The notes under the pieces are model-generated. The model had not been told where the DNA came from, did not search any database, and saw only the letters and a program-made list of their open reading frames with translations. Source: Schauerella fraxinea (GTDB lineage: Bacteria > Pseudomonadota > Gammaproteobacteria > Burkholderiales > Burkholderiaceae_B). From it: a DNA stretch of 64,000 bases. Every line of letters starts with the position of its first letter. Position 1 is the stretch's first letter. A program made the position numbers and the translations under genes. The stretch covers positions 930,001 through 994,000 of the forward strand of contig JAVDKK010000001.1 in assembly GCA_030849945.1 (NCBI GenBank), written 5' to 3'. Positions 27,705 through 37,800 of this stretch are shown piece after piece.

Positions 27705-28586
27705 ATGAAACGTAAAGGCATCATCTTGGCCGGCGGCGCCGGCACCCGTCTGCACCCCGCTACGCTGTCGATCTCGAAACAGCTCTTGCCGGTGTACGAC
27801 AAGCCAATGATTTACTACCCGCTGAGCACCCTGATGCTCGCGGGTATTCGCGATGTGCTGATCATCAGCACGCCGCAGGATACCCCCCGATTTCAGCAAC
27901 TGCTGGGCGATGGTTCGCAGTGGGGCATGTCGCTGGAATATGCCGTACAACCGAGCCCGGATGGTCTGGCTCAGGCGTTCATCATCGGCGAGAAGTTCTT
28001 GGCTGGTGCGCCGAGCGCTTTGGTCTTGGGCGACAATATTTTCCACGGTCACGACATCGCCGAATTGCTCAGCGATGCCGATAGCGTGACCGATGGCGCC
28101 ACCGTTTTCGCCTATCACGTCAACGATCCGGAGCGCTATGGCGTGGTGGCGTTCGACGCAAATGGCAAGGCCCAAAGCATCGAGGAAAAACCCGCCAAGC
28201 CGAAGAGCAGTTTTGCGGTGACCGGCCTGTATTTCTACGACTCACAAGTTGTGGATATCGCCAAGAACGTAAAGCCCAGTTCGCGTGGCGAGCTCGAGAT
28301 CACGGCGGTGAACCAGGCTTATCTCGATATGGACAAGCTGAGCGTGCAGATCATGAAGCGCGGTTATGCCTGGCTCGATACGGGCACGCACGACAGTTTG
28401 CTCGAGGCCGGTCAGTTCATTGCCACGCTGGAGCATCGCCAAGGGCTGAAAATCGCGTGTCCTGAAGAGATCGCATGGCGCAACAAGTTCATCACGTCGG
28501 AGCAGCTCGAGCAGCTCGCGCAACCGATGCTGAAGAACGGGTATGGGCAGTATCTTTTGAAGATCGCTCGTGAGGACACTGTATGA
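27705..28586 (+). CDS. rmlA: Glucose-1-phosphate thymidylyltransferase
   Basis: 293 residues. Makes dTDP-glucose, the entry step and feedback point of the rhamnose pathway. The nucleotide loop GGAGTRLHPAT, SKQLLPVYDKPMIYYPL and LVLGDNIFHG are diagnostic. AGGAAGAG precedes the ATG. Overlaps rmlC by ATGA. Confidence 0.97.
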   Translation: MKRKGIILAGGAGTRLHPATLSISKQLLPVYDKPMIYYPLSTLMLAGIRDVLIISTPQDTPRFQQLLGDGSQWGMSLEYAVQPSPDGLAQAFIIGEKFLAGAPSALVLGDNIFHGHDIAELLSDADSVTDGATVFAYHVNDPERYGVVAFDANGKAQSIEEKPAKPKSSFAVTGLYFYDSQVVDIAKNVKPSSRGELEITAVNQAYLDMDKLSVQIMKRGYAWLDTGTHDSLLEAGQFIATLEHRQGLKIACPEEIAWRNKFITSEQLEQLAQPMLKNGYGQYLLKIAREDTV

Positions 28587-29128
28587 ATGTGATTAAGACG
28601 GACATCCCTGATGTCATGATCATCGAACCGAAAGTGTTCGGCGATGAGCGTGGTTTCTTCATGGAAAGCTTCAACGCTGCGGCATTTGCGGAAGCGACAG
28701 GGGTGACGACGCCTTTTGTTCAGGACAACCACTCGCGTTCGGCGAAAGGCGTCCTGCGTGGTTTGCATTATCAGCTGCAGCAAGCGCAAGGCAAGTTGTT
28801 GCGCGTGGTGCGTGGCACGATTTTCGACGTGGCCGTGGATATCCGCAAATCGTCGCCGACGTTTGGCAAGTGGGTGGGTGCAGAATTGACGGCCGACAAC
28901 AACCGTCAGTTCTGGGTGCCGCCGGGCTTTGCGCACGGCTTCGTGGTGCTGAGCGACTCAGCCGACGTGCTCTACAAGACGACTGATTACTATGCGCCTG
29001 CTTCGGAGCGCTGTATTTCCTGGGACGACCCGGAAGTCGGGATTACCTGGCCTGAAGGCATTGAGCCGATTCTTTCCGCGAAGGATAAAGCGGGCAAGCG
29101 ATTGCAGGATGCCGAGGTTTTTGCCTGA
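28583..29128 (+). CDS. rmlC: dTDP-4-dehydrorhamnose 3,5-epimerase
   Basis: 181 residues, cupin-fold epimerase. DNHSRSAKGVLRGLHYQ contains the catalytic His, and FWVPPGFAHGFVVLS the second conserved block. Completes the rmlBDAC set, so the cell can make dTDP-L-rhamnose for the glycosyltransferases nearby. Confidence 0.97.
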   Translation: MNVIKTDIPDVMIIEPKVFGDERGFFMESFNAAAFAEATGVTTPFVQDNHSRSAKGVLRGLHYQLQQAQGKLLRVVRGTIFDVAVDIRKSSPTFGKWVGAELTADNNRQFWVPPGFAHGFVVLSDSADVLYKTTDYYAPASERCISWDDPEVGITWPEGIEPILSAKDKAGKRLQDAEVFA

Positions 29129-29131
29129 GCG

Positions 29132-31747
29132 ATGAGTGAGCCTATTCTGGTCGACGACCGCCCCTTTGTGAAGGCACCGGAGAATCTTTCTGGTGCCTTT
29201 GAGCTCGATGTCGTCTGGTTGGTCGTCAAGGCCTTCAAGACCAAATCGGTCTTGGTCATTGGCACGCCGTCCGCTGCTGCGTTGTCCATGTTGCGCAGCA
29301 TGACGCAGTGCACGGTATGGTCCGAGCATGCGGCGTACAGCGATCGCCCCGAGACGCTCGTGGCGCTGCTCGAGCAACAGCACTTTCACGCCGTCGTGCT
29401 CTGGGTCGATAGCGACCGTGCAAGGCAGTCGGCCGAAGGCATGATTGCGGCCAGCGCGAACGCCGATGCCTGTCTGGTCGCCGACACGCGCAGTACGCAA
29501 ACGAGTCGCGAGACGATCCTTGCTGCGTTGAAGGATACCTTCGCAGAAGTCGATCCTTTGGATTTGCGCGGACCTGCTGGTCTGCGCGCGCCGTCGCGCC
29601 GCAACGATGTGGTGGCTGGAGCGGTAACGCCTGCGCTGGTGGTGGGGCGGCAGCGGCATGAGGCGCTGATGCAGCCTTGGGCCGACGTGTTTTCACGTTC
29701 GCAACGTCCTCAGGGTGCGGACAAGGCCACCGCCGCCGTCATGGACGCCTTGAAGCTGGAACTCAAACACGCGCATGCCGAAGTGGCGCAACTGAGAGCG
29801 TCAACGTCTTGGCGGCTGACTTATCCCTTGCGCATGAGCGTCAATACCTTGCGATTCGGATTGGGCGTTGGCCGGCGTATCCGTCGTGCGATGAATGATC
29901 GCGGCGGCATGATTCCGACGGTGCAGGCGGCGGTTCGTATCGTTCGCGCGGAAGGGTTGACCGGTGTGCTGACGCGCGTGCGTCGTGCCGCTGGGCGCGG
30001 GAGTTCGGCGCCCGAAGTCGAGATTTCGTATGCCGATTGGATCGACCGTTTCGACCGTATCGACGATGAGGCGCGAGCGCGCATGCGCACGGAACTCGAC
30101 ACGATGGTCAAGAAGCCACTGATCTCGATTCTGGTGCCGGTGTACAACGTTCCTGCCGCCTTGTTGCGCGAGATGGTTGCGTCCGTGCAGCGCCAGATCT
30201 ACCCGCATTGGGAACTGTGCCTCGCCGACGATGCCTCGACGGACGGCACGGTGCGCCAGACGCTTGCCGCGCTGGCAGCATCGGAAAGCCGGATCAAAGT
30301 GGTGTACCGTCCGCAAAACGGCCATATCTCGCAGGCGACCAATTCGGCGCTGGAGGTGGCCACAGGTGAGTTTGTCGCGTTGTTGGATCAGGATGATGTG
30401 CTGACCGAGCACGCGTTGCTCATGGTGGCGCGGGCGATCAACGCCAATCCCCACGCACGCATGTTCTATAGCGACGAAGACAAGCTCAACCCCGCCGGCG
30501 AACGCACCACTCCTTATTTCAAACCAGACTGGAATATCGAGCTCATCCGGGCCCAGAATTTCTTTTCTCATCTTGGCGTGTATGAAGCGGCCTTGGTGCG
30601 CGACGTGGGCGGATTCCGCGTGGGCTTCGAGGGCAGCCAGGATCACGATCTGGTATTGCGCTGCGCCGATATGGCGGGCGACAAGAATGTCGTTCACATT
30701 CCGCATGTGCTTTATCACTGGCGGATGACCGAGAACAGCACGGCCTCGAGCGGGGAAGCCAAGCCCTATACGATGCGTGCGGCGGCACTGGCCGTGGGCG
30801 AACATCTGGCGCGGCGCGGCATCGACGGCGAGGTGGTCACGCCCGAGACCAACGTGGGCTATCTGCGCATGCGCTATGCATTGCCAACCGACGCGCCGCT
30901 GGTTTCCATCATCATTCCCACGCGCGATGGCGTAAGTTTGCTCAGCCAGTGCGTGGAGAGCATCTTTGCGTCGACGGACTATCCACATTTCGAAATTCTG
31001 ATCGTGGACAACGGCAGCGTCGAACCCGCAACCGCCAAGTATCTGGACAGCCTCTCGCAGTTTTCGAATGTTCGCGTCATTCGCGACGACTCGCCATTCA
31101 ATTACTCGGCGCTCAACAACGGCGCGGCCGCAGTCGCGCACGGCGAGTACATCTGCCTGATGAACAACGACATCGAGATGATTCACGCCGATTGGCTGCG
31201 CGAGATGCTCAGCATTGCGGCTCAGCCGGGCGTGGGTGCCGTCGGCGCGCGACTTTGGTATCCGGATGACCGGCTTCAACATGGTGGCGTTATTCTGGGC
31301 ATCGGGGGTGTTGCAGGCCATATGCACCATATGCTCAGGCCGCATGAAACGGGATACTTCTCGCGTGGTGTGCTCGCACAAGACGTATCGGCAGTGACGG
31401 CGGCATGTTTGTTGATCAAGAAATCGGTATATGACGAGGTTGGCGGGCTCGACGAGAAGTTGGCCGTGGCATTCAACGACGTCGATTTCTGCATCCGCGT
31501 CCGCGAGGCCGGCTACCGAAACGTCTGGACCCCCTATGCCGAGTTGTATCACCACGAGTCCGCAACGCGCGGTTCGGACCTGACGCCGGCGAAGCGGGAA
31601 CGCTTCGAGCGTGAAGTGCATTTCATGTTGAACCGATGGGGCGATCTCCTGCAGCAGGACCCGGCCTACAACCCGAACCTGTCATTGCAGGGCTCCACGC
31701 ACTGCTTTGCCATTTCGGAGGCGCCGCGGGTCAACGCATTCGCGTAA
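29132..31747 (+). CDS. Double-GT2 glycosyltransferase (probable rhamnosyltransferase)
   Basis: 871 residues, no membrane segments. An N-terminal region of about 230 residues has no clear family (KTKSVLVIGTPSAAALSML suggests a Rossmann-like start). Two GT-A catalytic domains follow: about 327-560 (ISILVPVYNVP, LADDASTDGT, LLDQDDVL) and about 588-800 (VSIIIPTRDG, IVDNGSVEP, CLMNNDIEM). This architecture is common in O-antigen clusters with rml genes, where it adds two linkages of a rhamnan backbone; the dual activity is inferred. Three bases after rmlC. Confidence 0.88.
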   Translation: MSEPILVDDRPFVKAPENLSGAFELDVVWLVVKAFKTKSVLVIGTPSAAALSMLRSMTQCTVWSEHAAYSDRPETLVALLEQQHFHAVVLWVDSDRARQSAEGMIAASANADACLVADTRSTQTSRETILAALKDTFAEVDPLDLRGPAGLRAPSRRNDVVAGAVTPALVVGRQRHEALMQPWADVFSRSQRPQGADKATAAVMDALKLELKHAHAEVAQLRASTSWRLTYPLRMSVNTLRFGLGVGRRIRRAMNDRGGMIPTVQAAVRIVRAEGLTGVLTRVRRAAGRGSSAPEVEISYADWIDRFDRIDDEARARMRTELDTMVKKPLISILVPVYNVPAALLREMVASVQRQIYPHWELCLADDASTDGTVRQTLAALAASESRIKVVYRPQNGHISQATNSALEVATGEFVALLDQDDVLTEHALLMVARAINANPHARMFYSDEDKLNPAGERTTPYFKPDWNIELIRAQNFFSHLGVYEAALVRDVGGFRVGFEGSQDHDLVLRCADMAGDKNVVHIPHVLYHWRMTENSTASSGEAKPYTMRAAALAVGEHLARRGIDGEVVTPETNVGYLRMRYALPTDAPLVSIIIPTRDGVSLLSQCVESIFASTDYPHFEILIVDNGSVEPATAKYLDSLSQFSNVRVIRDDSPFNYSALNNGAAAVAHGEYICLMNNDIEMIHADWLREMLSIAAQPGVGAVGARLWYPDDRLQHGGVILGIGGVAGHMHHMLRPHETGYFSRGVLAQDVSAVTAACLLIKKSVYDEVGGLDEKLAVAFNDVDFCIRVREAGYRNVWTPYAELYHHESATRGSDLTPAKRERFEREVHFMLNRWGDLLQQDPAYNPNLSLQGSTHCFAISEAPRVNAFA

Positions 31748-31848
31748 CTCGGCGCTCTATTTTGACTTTCAGCTCTTACCTAACAAATGGCCAGCCCACG
31801 TTGAACATAATCGACGATGTGGCGGGGCCATTACAGGATTAAATCTTT

Positions 31849-32646
31849 ATGTTTAGCTTCATCTCGGGCGGCGTGCAGGATCTCGTCGCGTCAACAAGCA
31901 GAATGCCGCTGGTCGGCGCGCTCGGTTGGCAAGATGTTCGGCAGCGTTATCGCCGTTCGGCGCTAGGGCCTTTTTGGCTGACGCTCAGCATGGGCGTGAT
32001 GATCGCCTCCATCGGTATCGTCTTCGGCCAGATCTTCAATTCGCCGATTCACGAATTTTTCCCGTATCTGTCGGTGGGATTGATCTTGTGGATGTTCATG
32101 TTGAACACCATTTCCGAAGGATGTGCCGGCTTCATTTCATCCGACGCCATCATTAAGCAACTGCCGATTCCCTTGCCGGTGCACGTGTACCGCCTGGTAT
32201 GGCGCAATATCATCATCCTCGCGCACAACCTCATCATCTTCCCGCTCGTGTTGATCATCGTTCAAAAGCCCATCGGCTGGATTGCGTTGATGAGCATCCC
32301 GGGCTTTGTGCTGCTGCTGATCAATATGCTGTGGGTGGCGTTGCTGCTCTCGACGATTTGCGCGCGCTATCGCGATATTCCGCAGATCGTGGCAAGCGTG
32401 ATGCAGGTCGTGTTTTATCTCACGCCCATCATGTGGTTGCCCTCGATGATTCCCAATAAGTCGGGCGCGCTTATCGTCGGTCTCAACCCGTTCTATCACC
32501 TTATCGAGATCGTGCGCGCACCGTTGATGGGTGCCAATGCAACCCAGCTGAACTGGATGGTCACGATCGGGATCGCCGTGGTGGGCTGGCTTCTCACGCT
32601 TTCGGTCTATGGCCGCTACCGCCGTCGCATTGCGTACTGGCTGTAA
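31849..32646 (+). CDS. wzm: ABC-2 polysaccharide exporter permease Wzm
   Basis: 265 residues, six hydrophobic segments, ABC-2 permease of the O-antigen/teichoate type. RYRRSALGPFWLTLSMGVM and YRDIPQIVASVMQVVFYLTP are typical. With the ATPase at 32678 it should move a lipid-linked glycan across the inner membrane. AGGA lies about 11 bases before ATG. 101 non-coding bases precede it. Confidence 0.93.
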   Translation: MFSFISGGVQDLVASTSRMPLVGALGWQDVRQRYRRSALGPFWLTLSMGVMIASIGIVFGQIFNSPIHEFFPYLSVGLILWMFMLNTISEGCAGFISSDAIIKQLPIPLPVHVYRLVWRNIIILAHNLIIFPLVLIIVQKPIGWIALMSIPGFVLLLINMLWVALLLSTICARYRDIPQIVASVMQVVFYLTPIMWLPSMIPNKSGALIVGLNPFYHLIEIVRAPLMGANATQLNWMVTIGIAVVGWLLTLSVYGRYRRRIAYWL

Positions 32647-32677
32647 TCGTTCACACGGCATTGATATAGGTTCGAAA

Positions 32678-33421
32678 ATGGCTTCCATTAGTTTTGACGC
32701 AGTCACCGTTGATTTTCCCGTTTACAACTCGAGCGCACGCTCGCTCAAGAAACGGCTGTTTCAGGTCGCGACCGGCGGACAGTTGAGCGCCGACGACAAA
32801 GGGCGCGTGGTCGTCCGCTCGTTGGAAGGGTTGACCTTCGACATCGTGAAGGGTGAGCGCGTGGCGCTTCTCGGTCACAACGGCGCCGGCAAAAGCTCGC
32901 TCTTGCGCCTGCTGAGCGGCGTTTACTTTCCTTCCACCGGCGTGGCCAAGGTCGAGGGCACGATCGGTTCGCTGATCGATATTTCGTTAGGCATCGACCA
33001 CGAAGCCACCGGACGCGACAACGTCTATCTGCGCGGCGCGCTACTCGGATTGTCGAAAGCGACGATCGAGGAAAAGATGGACGAGATCATTGATTTCTCC
33101 GAGCTTGGCGACTTCGTCGACATGCCGTTGCGCACCTATTCGTCGGGTATGCACTTGCGATTGGCGTTTGCCGTGTCGACGATCATTCGTCCCGAGATTT
33201 TGTTGATGGACGAATGGCTGTCGGTTGGCGATGAAGGGTTCAAGCACAAGGCGGAAGAGCGGCTGACCAGTCTGGTGGATGCAACCGATATCTTGATTAT
33301 TGCCACGCACTCCAAGGATATGTTGTTGCGCGTATGCACGCGGGCGATCTGGTTGGATCATGGCCGCATCAAAATGGACGCGGACGCCAAAACGGTCGCC
33401 GACGCTTACTTCGGGGCGTGA
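32678..33421 (+). CDS. wzt: ABC polysaccharide exporter ATPase Wzt, short form
   Basis: 247 residues. Walker A GHNGAGKSS, signature YSSGMHLRL and Walker B ILLMDEWLSVGD are intact. It ends right after the nucleotide-binding domain, so it lacks the C-terminal carbohydrate-binding domain of Wzt proteins that recognise a capped O-polysaccharide. Export of this polymer should thus not depend on a terminal-cap check, as in Klebsiella O2a-type systems. Start ATG 32678 follows TAGG and matches the family N-terminus. Confidence 0.92.
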   Translation: MASISFDAVTVDFPVYNSSARSLKKRLFQVATGGQLSADDKGRVVVRSLEGLTFDIVKGERVALLGHNGAGKSSLLRLLSGVYFPSTGVAKVEGTIGSLIDISLGIDHEATGRDNVYLRGALLGLSKATIEEKMDEIIDFSELGDFVDMPLRTYSSGMHLRLAFAVSTIIRPEILLMDEWLSVGDEGFKHKAEERLTSLVDATDILIIATHSKDMLLRVCTRAIWLDHGRIKMDADAKTVADAYFGA

Positions 33422-33425
33422 CAAC

Positions 33426-34565
33426 GTGCGCAAACTTGATGCCTTGACCTCACTGAGGTTTTTCGCTGCCTTGGCCATTGTGATTCATCACAGCAAGGCA
33501 GCGTTTGAGGCAACGGCCTGGATTAATTCGCCCATACCGCTGGATTATGGCGTGAGCTTTTTCTTTGTGCTTTCAGGCTTCATCCTGACCTATTCGCATC
33601 CCGAATCGAGCAAGAAAACCAGCGCCCGCAGTTTTTACGTCGCAAGATTTGCGCGTATCTGGCCGCTTCACCTGGTGACGTTTTTCCTCTGCCTTGCGCT
33701 CATTCCTGAGCGTGCCCGTTTGAGCCCGGACAGTTTTGACACCACACTGGCCAACCTCACACTGGTGCACGCCTGGATACCAATAGCGGGTTACTTTTTT
33801 TCATACAACTCAGTCTCGTGGAGTATCTCTGCCGAGGCTTTCTTTTATTTGTGCTTTCCATTTTTGAGCAAGAATCTCGCTCGCTCCTGGCACTGGAAGT
33901 TTCTCTTGGTGGTTGCTCTTGGCGCAGCCGTGCTGTTTGTCGCAACGGCGCTGCAGGTGCCGTCCTACAGCCATAACGCCCCGTTCCAGGTGTCGAGTAC
34001 GGGGATGTCCTACATATCGCCGTTTGTGCGCATCAGCGAGTTCTTTCTCGGCATGCTCACCGCTTTGGCCTACAGCAAGTATGCACATGTGTTGAAGCTC
34101 AAACCGGTGATCTGGACCCTTCTGGAAATTGGGGCATTGGCACTTGTGCCGGTGATGGTGCATTTTTCCAGGGTTGCCACCGGTTTTGTAGGGTCAACCC
34201 TGACGCACAGCGAGCCGGTCTCCGAGTATTTGGGGCATGCTGGCGGCGCACCGGCCTTCATGGTTGTGATCTTCATCATGGCGTTCGGTAATGGCTACAT
34301 CTCCAGACTGCTGTTTTGGCGTCCCCTGGTGATCCTTGGCGAGGCGAGTTTTGCGTTGTATCTGGTGCATCAGATATTCATTGGCTGGTATTTCATGAAT
34401 ATCCCCAGCCTGACTGCAATCCCCAATAACGTGGTCTTCGTCGTCTATTGGGTCGCATCCATCCTGGCCTCATTGCTGCTTTGGCGTTTCGTAGAAACGC
34501 CGATGCGTCAGAAGATCCGAGGTTGGCTTGCACCGCGTCGGTCATCGCCGACTGCACCTGTTTAA
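33426..34565 (+). CDS. Membrane acyltransferase, family 3
   Basis: 379 residues from GTG 33426, about ten hydrophobic segments. Acyltransferase_3/OafA-type motifs: LDALTSLRFFAALAIVIHHS with the catalytic His, FFFVLSGFILTYSH, RFARIWPLHLV. Such enzymes O-acetylate surface sugars. By hand count two of its 60-base lines (33541-33600, 33841-33900) are 45% and 43% GC, against 65% in wzt (32881-32940), suggesting separate acquisition. Four bases after wzt, so co-transcribed. Confidence 0.9.
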   Translation: MRKLDALTSLRFFAALAIVIHHSKAAFEATAWINSPIPLDYGVSFFFVLSGFILTYSHPESSKKTSARSFYVARFARIWPLHLVTFFLCLALIPERARLSPDSFDTTLANLTLVHAWIPIAGYFFSYNSVSWSISAEAFFYLCFPFLSKNLARSWHWKFLLVVALGAAVLFVATALQVPSYSHNAPFQVSSTGMSYISPFVRISEFFLGMLTALAYSKYAHVLKLKPVIWTLLEIGALALVPVMVHFSRVATGFVGSTLTHSEPVSEYLGHAGGAPAFMVVIFIMAFGNGYISRLLFWRPLVILGEASFALYLVHQIFIGWYFMNIPSLTAIPNNVVFVVYWVASILASLLLWRFVETPMRQKIRGWLAPRRSSPTAPV

Positions 34566-34828
34566 CGGTTGATCAGGCGATCCTCATAGCGTTCGGCCCC
34601 TGTCCTCAGGGCCCGTCCAGCATCCAACGCTTGGCGCCCACGCCCGCTTGTCGCGCGTAGGCGGCTGCGTTCGTCTCGGTATCTGCATATCAATTGATCA
34701 GTCTGTCGACTGCGTTCGTCCGGACTCGTCAAGCCATCGCTGCTCAATTGTTGTCGGCTAGCCACGGGGGTGTTTGCCACCCAAGTGAGGATTACAATTG
34801 GTCCGGAATTTTTGAAGGATAGGATCAG

Positions 34829-37800
34829 ATGAACGTGGCGCGACAGTCGACTCAGGTGCTTCAGAACGCGGGCGTGTCGAGCGTTCAGGTGGGTCGATTT
34901 TCGCTCATCGATATCCCCGCCTCAGCGGTAACGTTGTTGGCGGAAATGCTCGGGTTGACCGGGGCGGCCTCTCGCCAGGCGGGGTCGGGCGCTCAAGACC
35001 CCCTGGGCGCGCCGCCGGAGTCGCCAACGAGCGCGCCAGATGAACGGTTTGTCTTCGTGGCGCGCGCGCCGCAAGACGTTGCCACCTCGTGCTGGCTACG
35101 ATTCGGCCAGCCGCGCGAACGCACACTTGCTTCCTGGGCGCACATCGTTTTGTTCGCGGAGCGTGCGACACGAAGTCTGGATCGTATCGTCATCGAGCAC
35201 GCAGCGTTGCTGCGCGACCCGGTGAGCGAATTGAGCAGAGCTTTCTCAGGCGTCGACGGTATATCCGCCGACGAGCTTGCGACACTAAAACCAGAACTCG
35301 TCAATTGCGTGAAACGGGGTGAGTCATTTGCGTCCGATGCGACGGATTTCGTCGATTCCACGCCGTTGGAAGCGCTATGTGAGGATATCCATGACGCGCT
35401 GATGCATCTCGCATCTGGCGCTGGAGATCCAATTAAAGATGCCGAGACGTTCGATGCGTTATTCGAGCGTTTCGCCGACTTTGTCGCCCCAGGTGCGAAT
35501 AAAGCCCGCACGGTCGACCAGGATGCGGCGAGCCTAGAGACGCCTGTTGCCTTGCCCGTAGTGGAGGCCGGCCTGTCGAGCGGTGCCGAGCAGGCGCTGC
35601 GCCAAGAGTTGGCGTCTACGTTGTCGACACTCGATGGTGTTTACCGATCGAGGGAGTGGTGGCTAGGCACAAAATTGGTGCCGTATCTGGATCGGGTGCC
35701 GTCGTCCGTTCGAAGTATCCCTCGTCGCGGCAAGCAGTTGGTTCGGAACGTGGTTCGTGGGCGTCCCTCGGAAGCCGCAGTCGAGATCCCGGGTGTCGCG
35801 CCCAAAGTCGTCGATCGTCAGCTGGAGATTTTTGAGTCGGCGTGCCGTTATCTTGGGCTTAACGACAAACTTGGCGAGGGTGATGGCCCGAGTTTGTTGG
35901 ATTACTTTGCCCACTATTTGGTGATGGCCGAAGCGATCAGAGGGTCGACGTATTTTGACGAGGAGTTTTACGTCAAGGCTGCCGGCATCAATCCGAGCGA
36001 AATCGATCCGGTTTATCACTATCTGCTGGACGGTGAAGTTAAGGGATTGTTGCCTTCCTTGCGCTTCGATCCTGCTTACTACCTCGAGCGATATCCGGAT
36101 CTGCAAGTGCTGCCTGACGGATTTCTGGCGCACTACGTGCGATACGGTATTCATGAAGGGCGGCGTGCTTTGCCATTGGCGAGCGAGTACGAGTTTCCAA
36201 CGCTCACTGGCGATCCGAGCAAGCCAGTGGCAGTGGTGGTGGTGCACGAAGCATCGCGATCCGGCGCGCCTATTCTGGGTTGGAACATCGCGCTGAATCT
36301 GCGCGCCAAGTATCGAGTCGTGCTGATTTCGCTTAAGGAAGGCGTGCTTTGGAACGACTTCAAAGAGAACTCGGATGCGTTGGTAGGGCCTGTGCCGCAT
36401 GTGTATCACAACGAGTTGGACTCACGCGCCTTTGGACGCGCCATCGTTCATCAGTACGCTCCCGCGTTCGCGATCGTCAATAGTGTCGAATCGCGTATGG
36501 TGACCGAGGGTATCGTGACGAGTGGGGTACCGGTCGTCGCATTGGTGCACGAGTTTGCTGCTTATACCAAGCCCACGGGTACGTTGCAGCGCCTGTATGA
36601 GTTGGCTACCGAGATCGTCTTCCCTGCTGAGGTCGTTCGGCAATCCTCGCTGGACGCTTATCCGATTCTGCGTGTGCGCAGTTCGCGCGTGCTGCCGCAG
36701 GGGCAGAGCCGCGTGCCGCCCAAGCCGCGCAAAGCGGGCGTCGTCCACGTCAATGAGGCCGAGAAAGTAGTGGCCTCGTTGCGCCCCAAGCCGCGTGAGA
36801 AGAGTTATCTCGTGGTCGGGATGGGCTTCTTTGACTGGCGCAAGGGCGTCGATCTCTTTCTGTCGACCGCGACGACGGTCATCAAGCGATATCCCGATCT
36901 GGACATCCGCTTCGTTTGGGTCGGCCATGGTTACAAGGTGACGGATGCGCTGGATGTTTCGGCATATGTGAGCGATCAGATTATTCGTTCAGGGGTGGGA
37001 GACAAGTTCGAAATCATCGACGCTGTGGGCGATGTAGACGCGGTCTACAAGACCGCCGACTTGCTCTACTTGAGTTCGCGTCTGGATCCGCTGCCGAACG
37101 TCTCGATCGATGCCGCGCTGCAGGGCTTGCCGATCGTTTGCTACGCCGAGGCCAGCGGTATGGCCGAGATTCTGCTTTCGACGCCGGAAACATCGCGATT
37201 GGTCGTGCCCCATCTGGATCTGGCGGAAGCAGCGACGGAGATTGCCGCATTGGCGCATGATCGCGCGTTGTCTCAGTCCTTGGGCGCAGCAGTGAAGCGT
37301 GTGGCCAAAGCGCGTTTCAATATGACGAGGTACGTTGCCGAGCTCGAGCAATTGGCGTTGGATAGCGCCCCGTCGCCGGCGCGCGCGCAACTCGCCGCAG
37401 CGACGCTGGCTGCCAATCAAGCCGTCGACGTCAGCCTGTTCGCCGGTACGCCCATTCAGTCGAATCGTCGCAAAGCCGTCATTGACCGCTACGCCGTTAC
37501 GGCGGGCAACCTCGACTACGCGAAACTTCCGGCGCCCGAAGCCTACAGCAGAAGAATCCTGCCAGGCTTTCACCCCTACACATACGCCAAATCCTATCCA
37601 GGTTACGACCTGCAAAAAGGGGGCGATCCCACTGCGCACTTCATTGGTGAAGGTTCGCCTGCCGGCCCCTGGTTGCATCCCGTGATCCAGGTCGATAGTC
37701 GTGATCCGCTCGCACCTCCAAGCGACATGGGAGCGCCTGCGCTGCGCGCGATGCTCCACGTCCATATGCATTACATGGACGATCTTGACGATCTGGTTTC

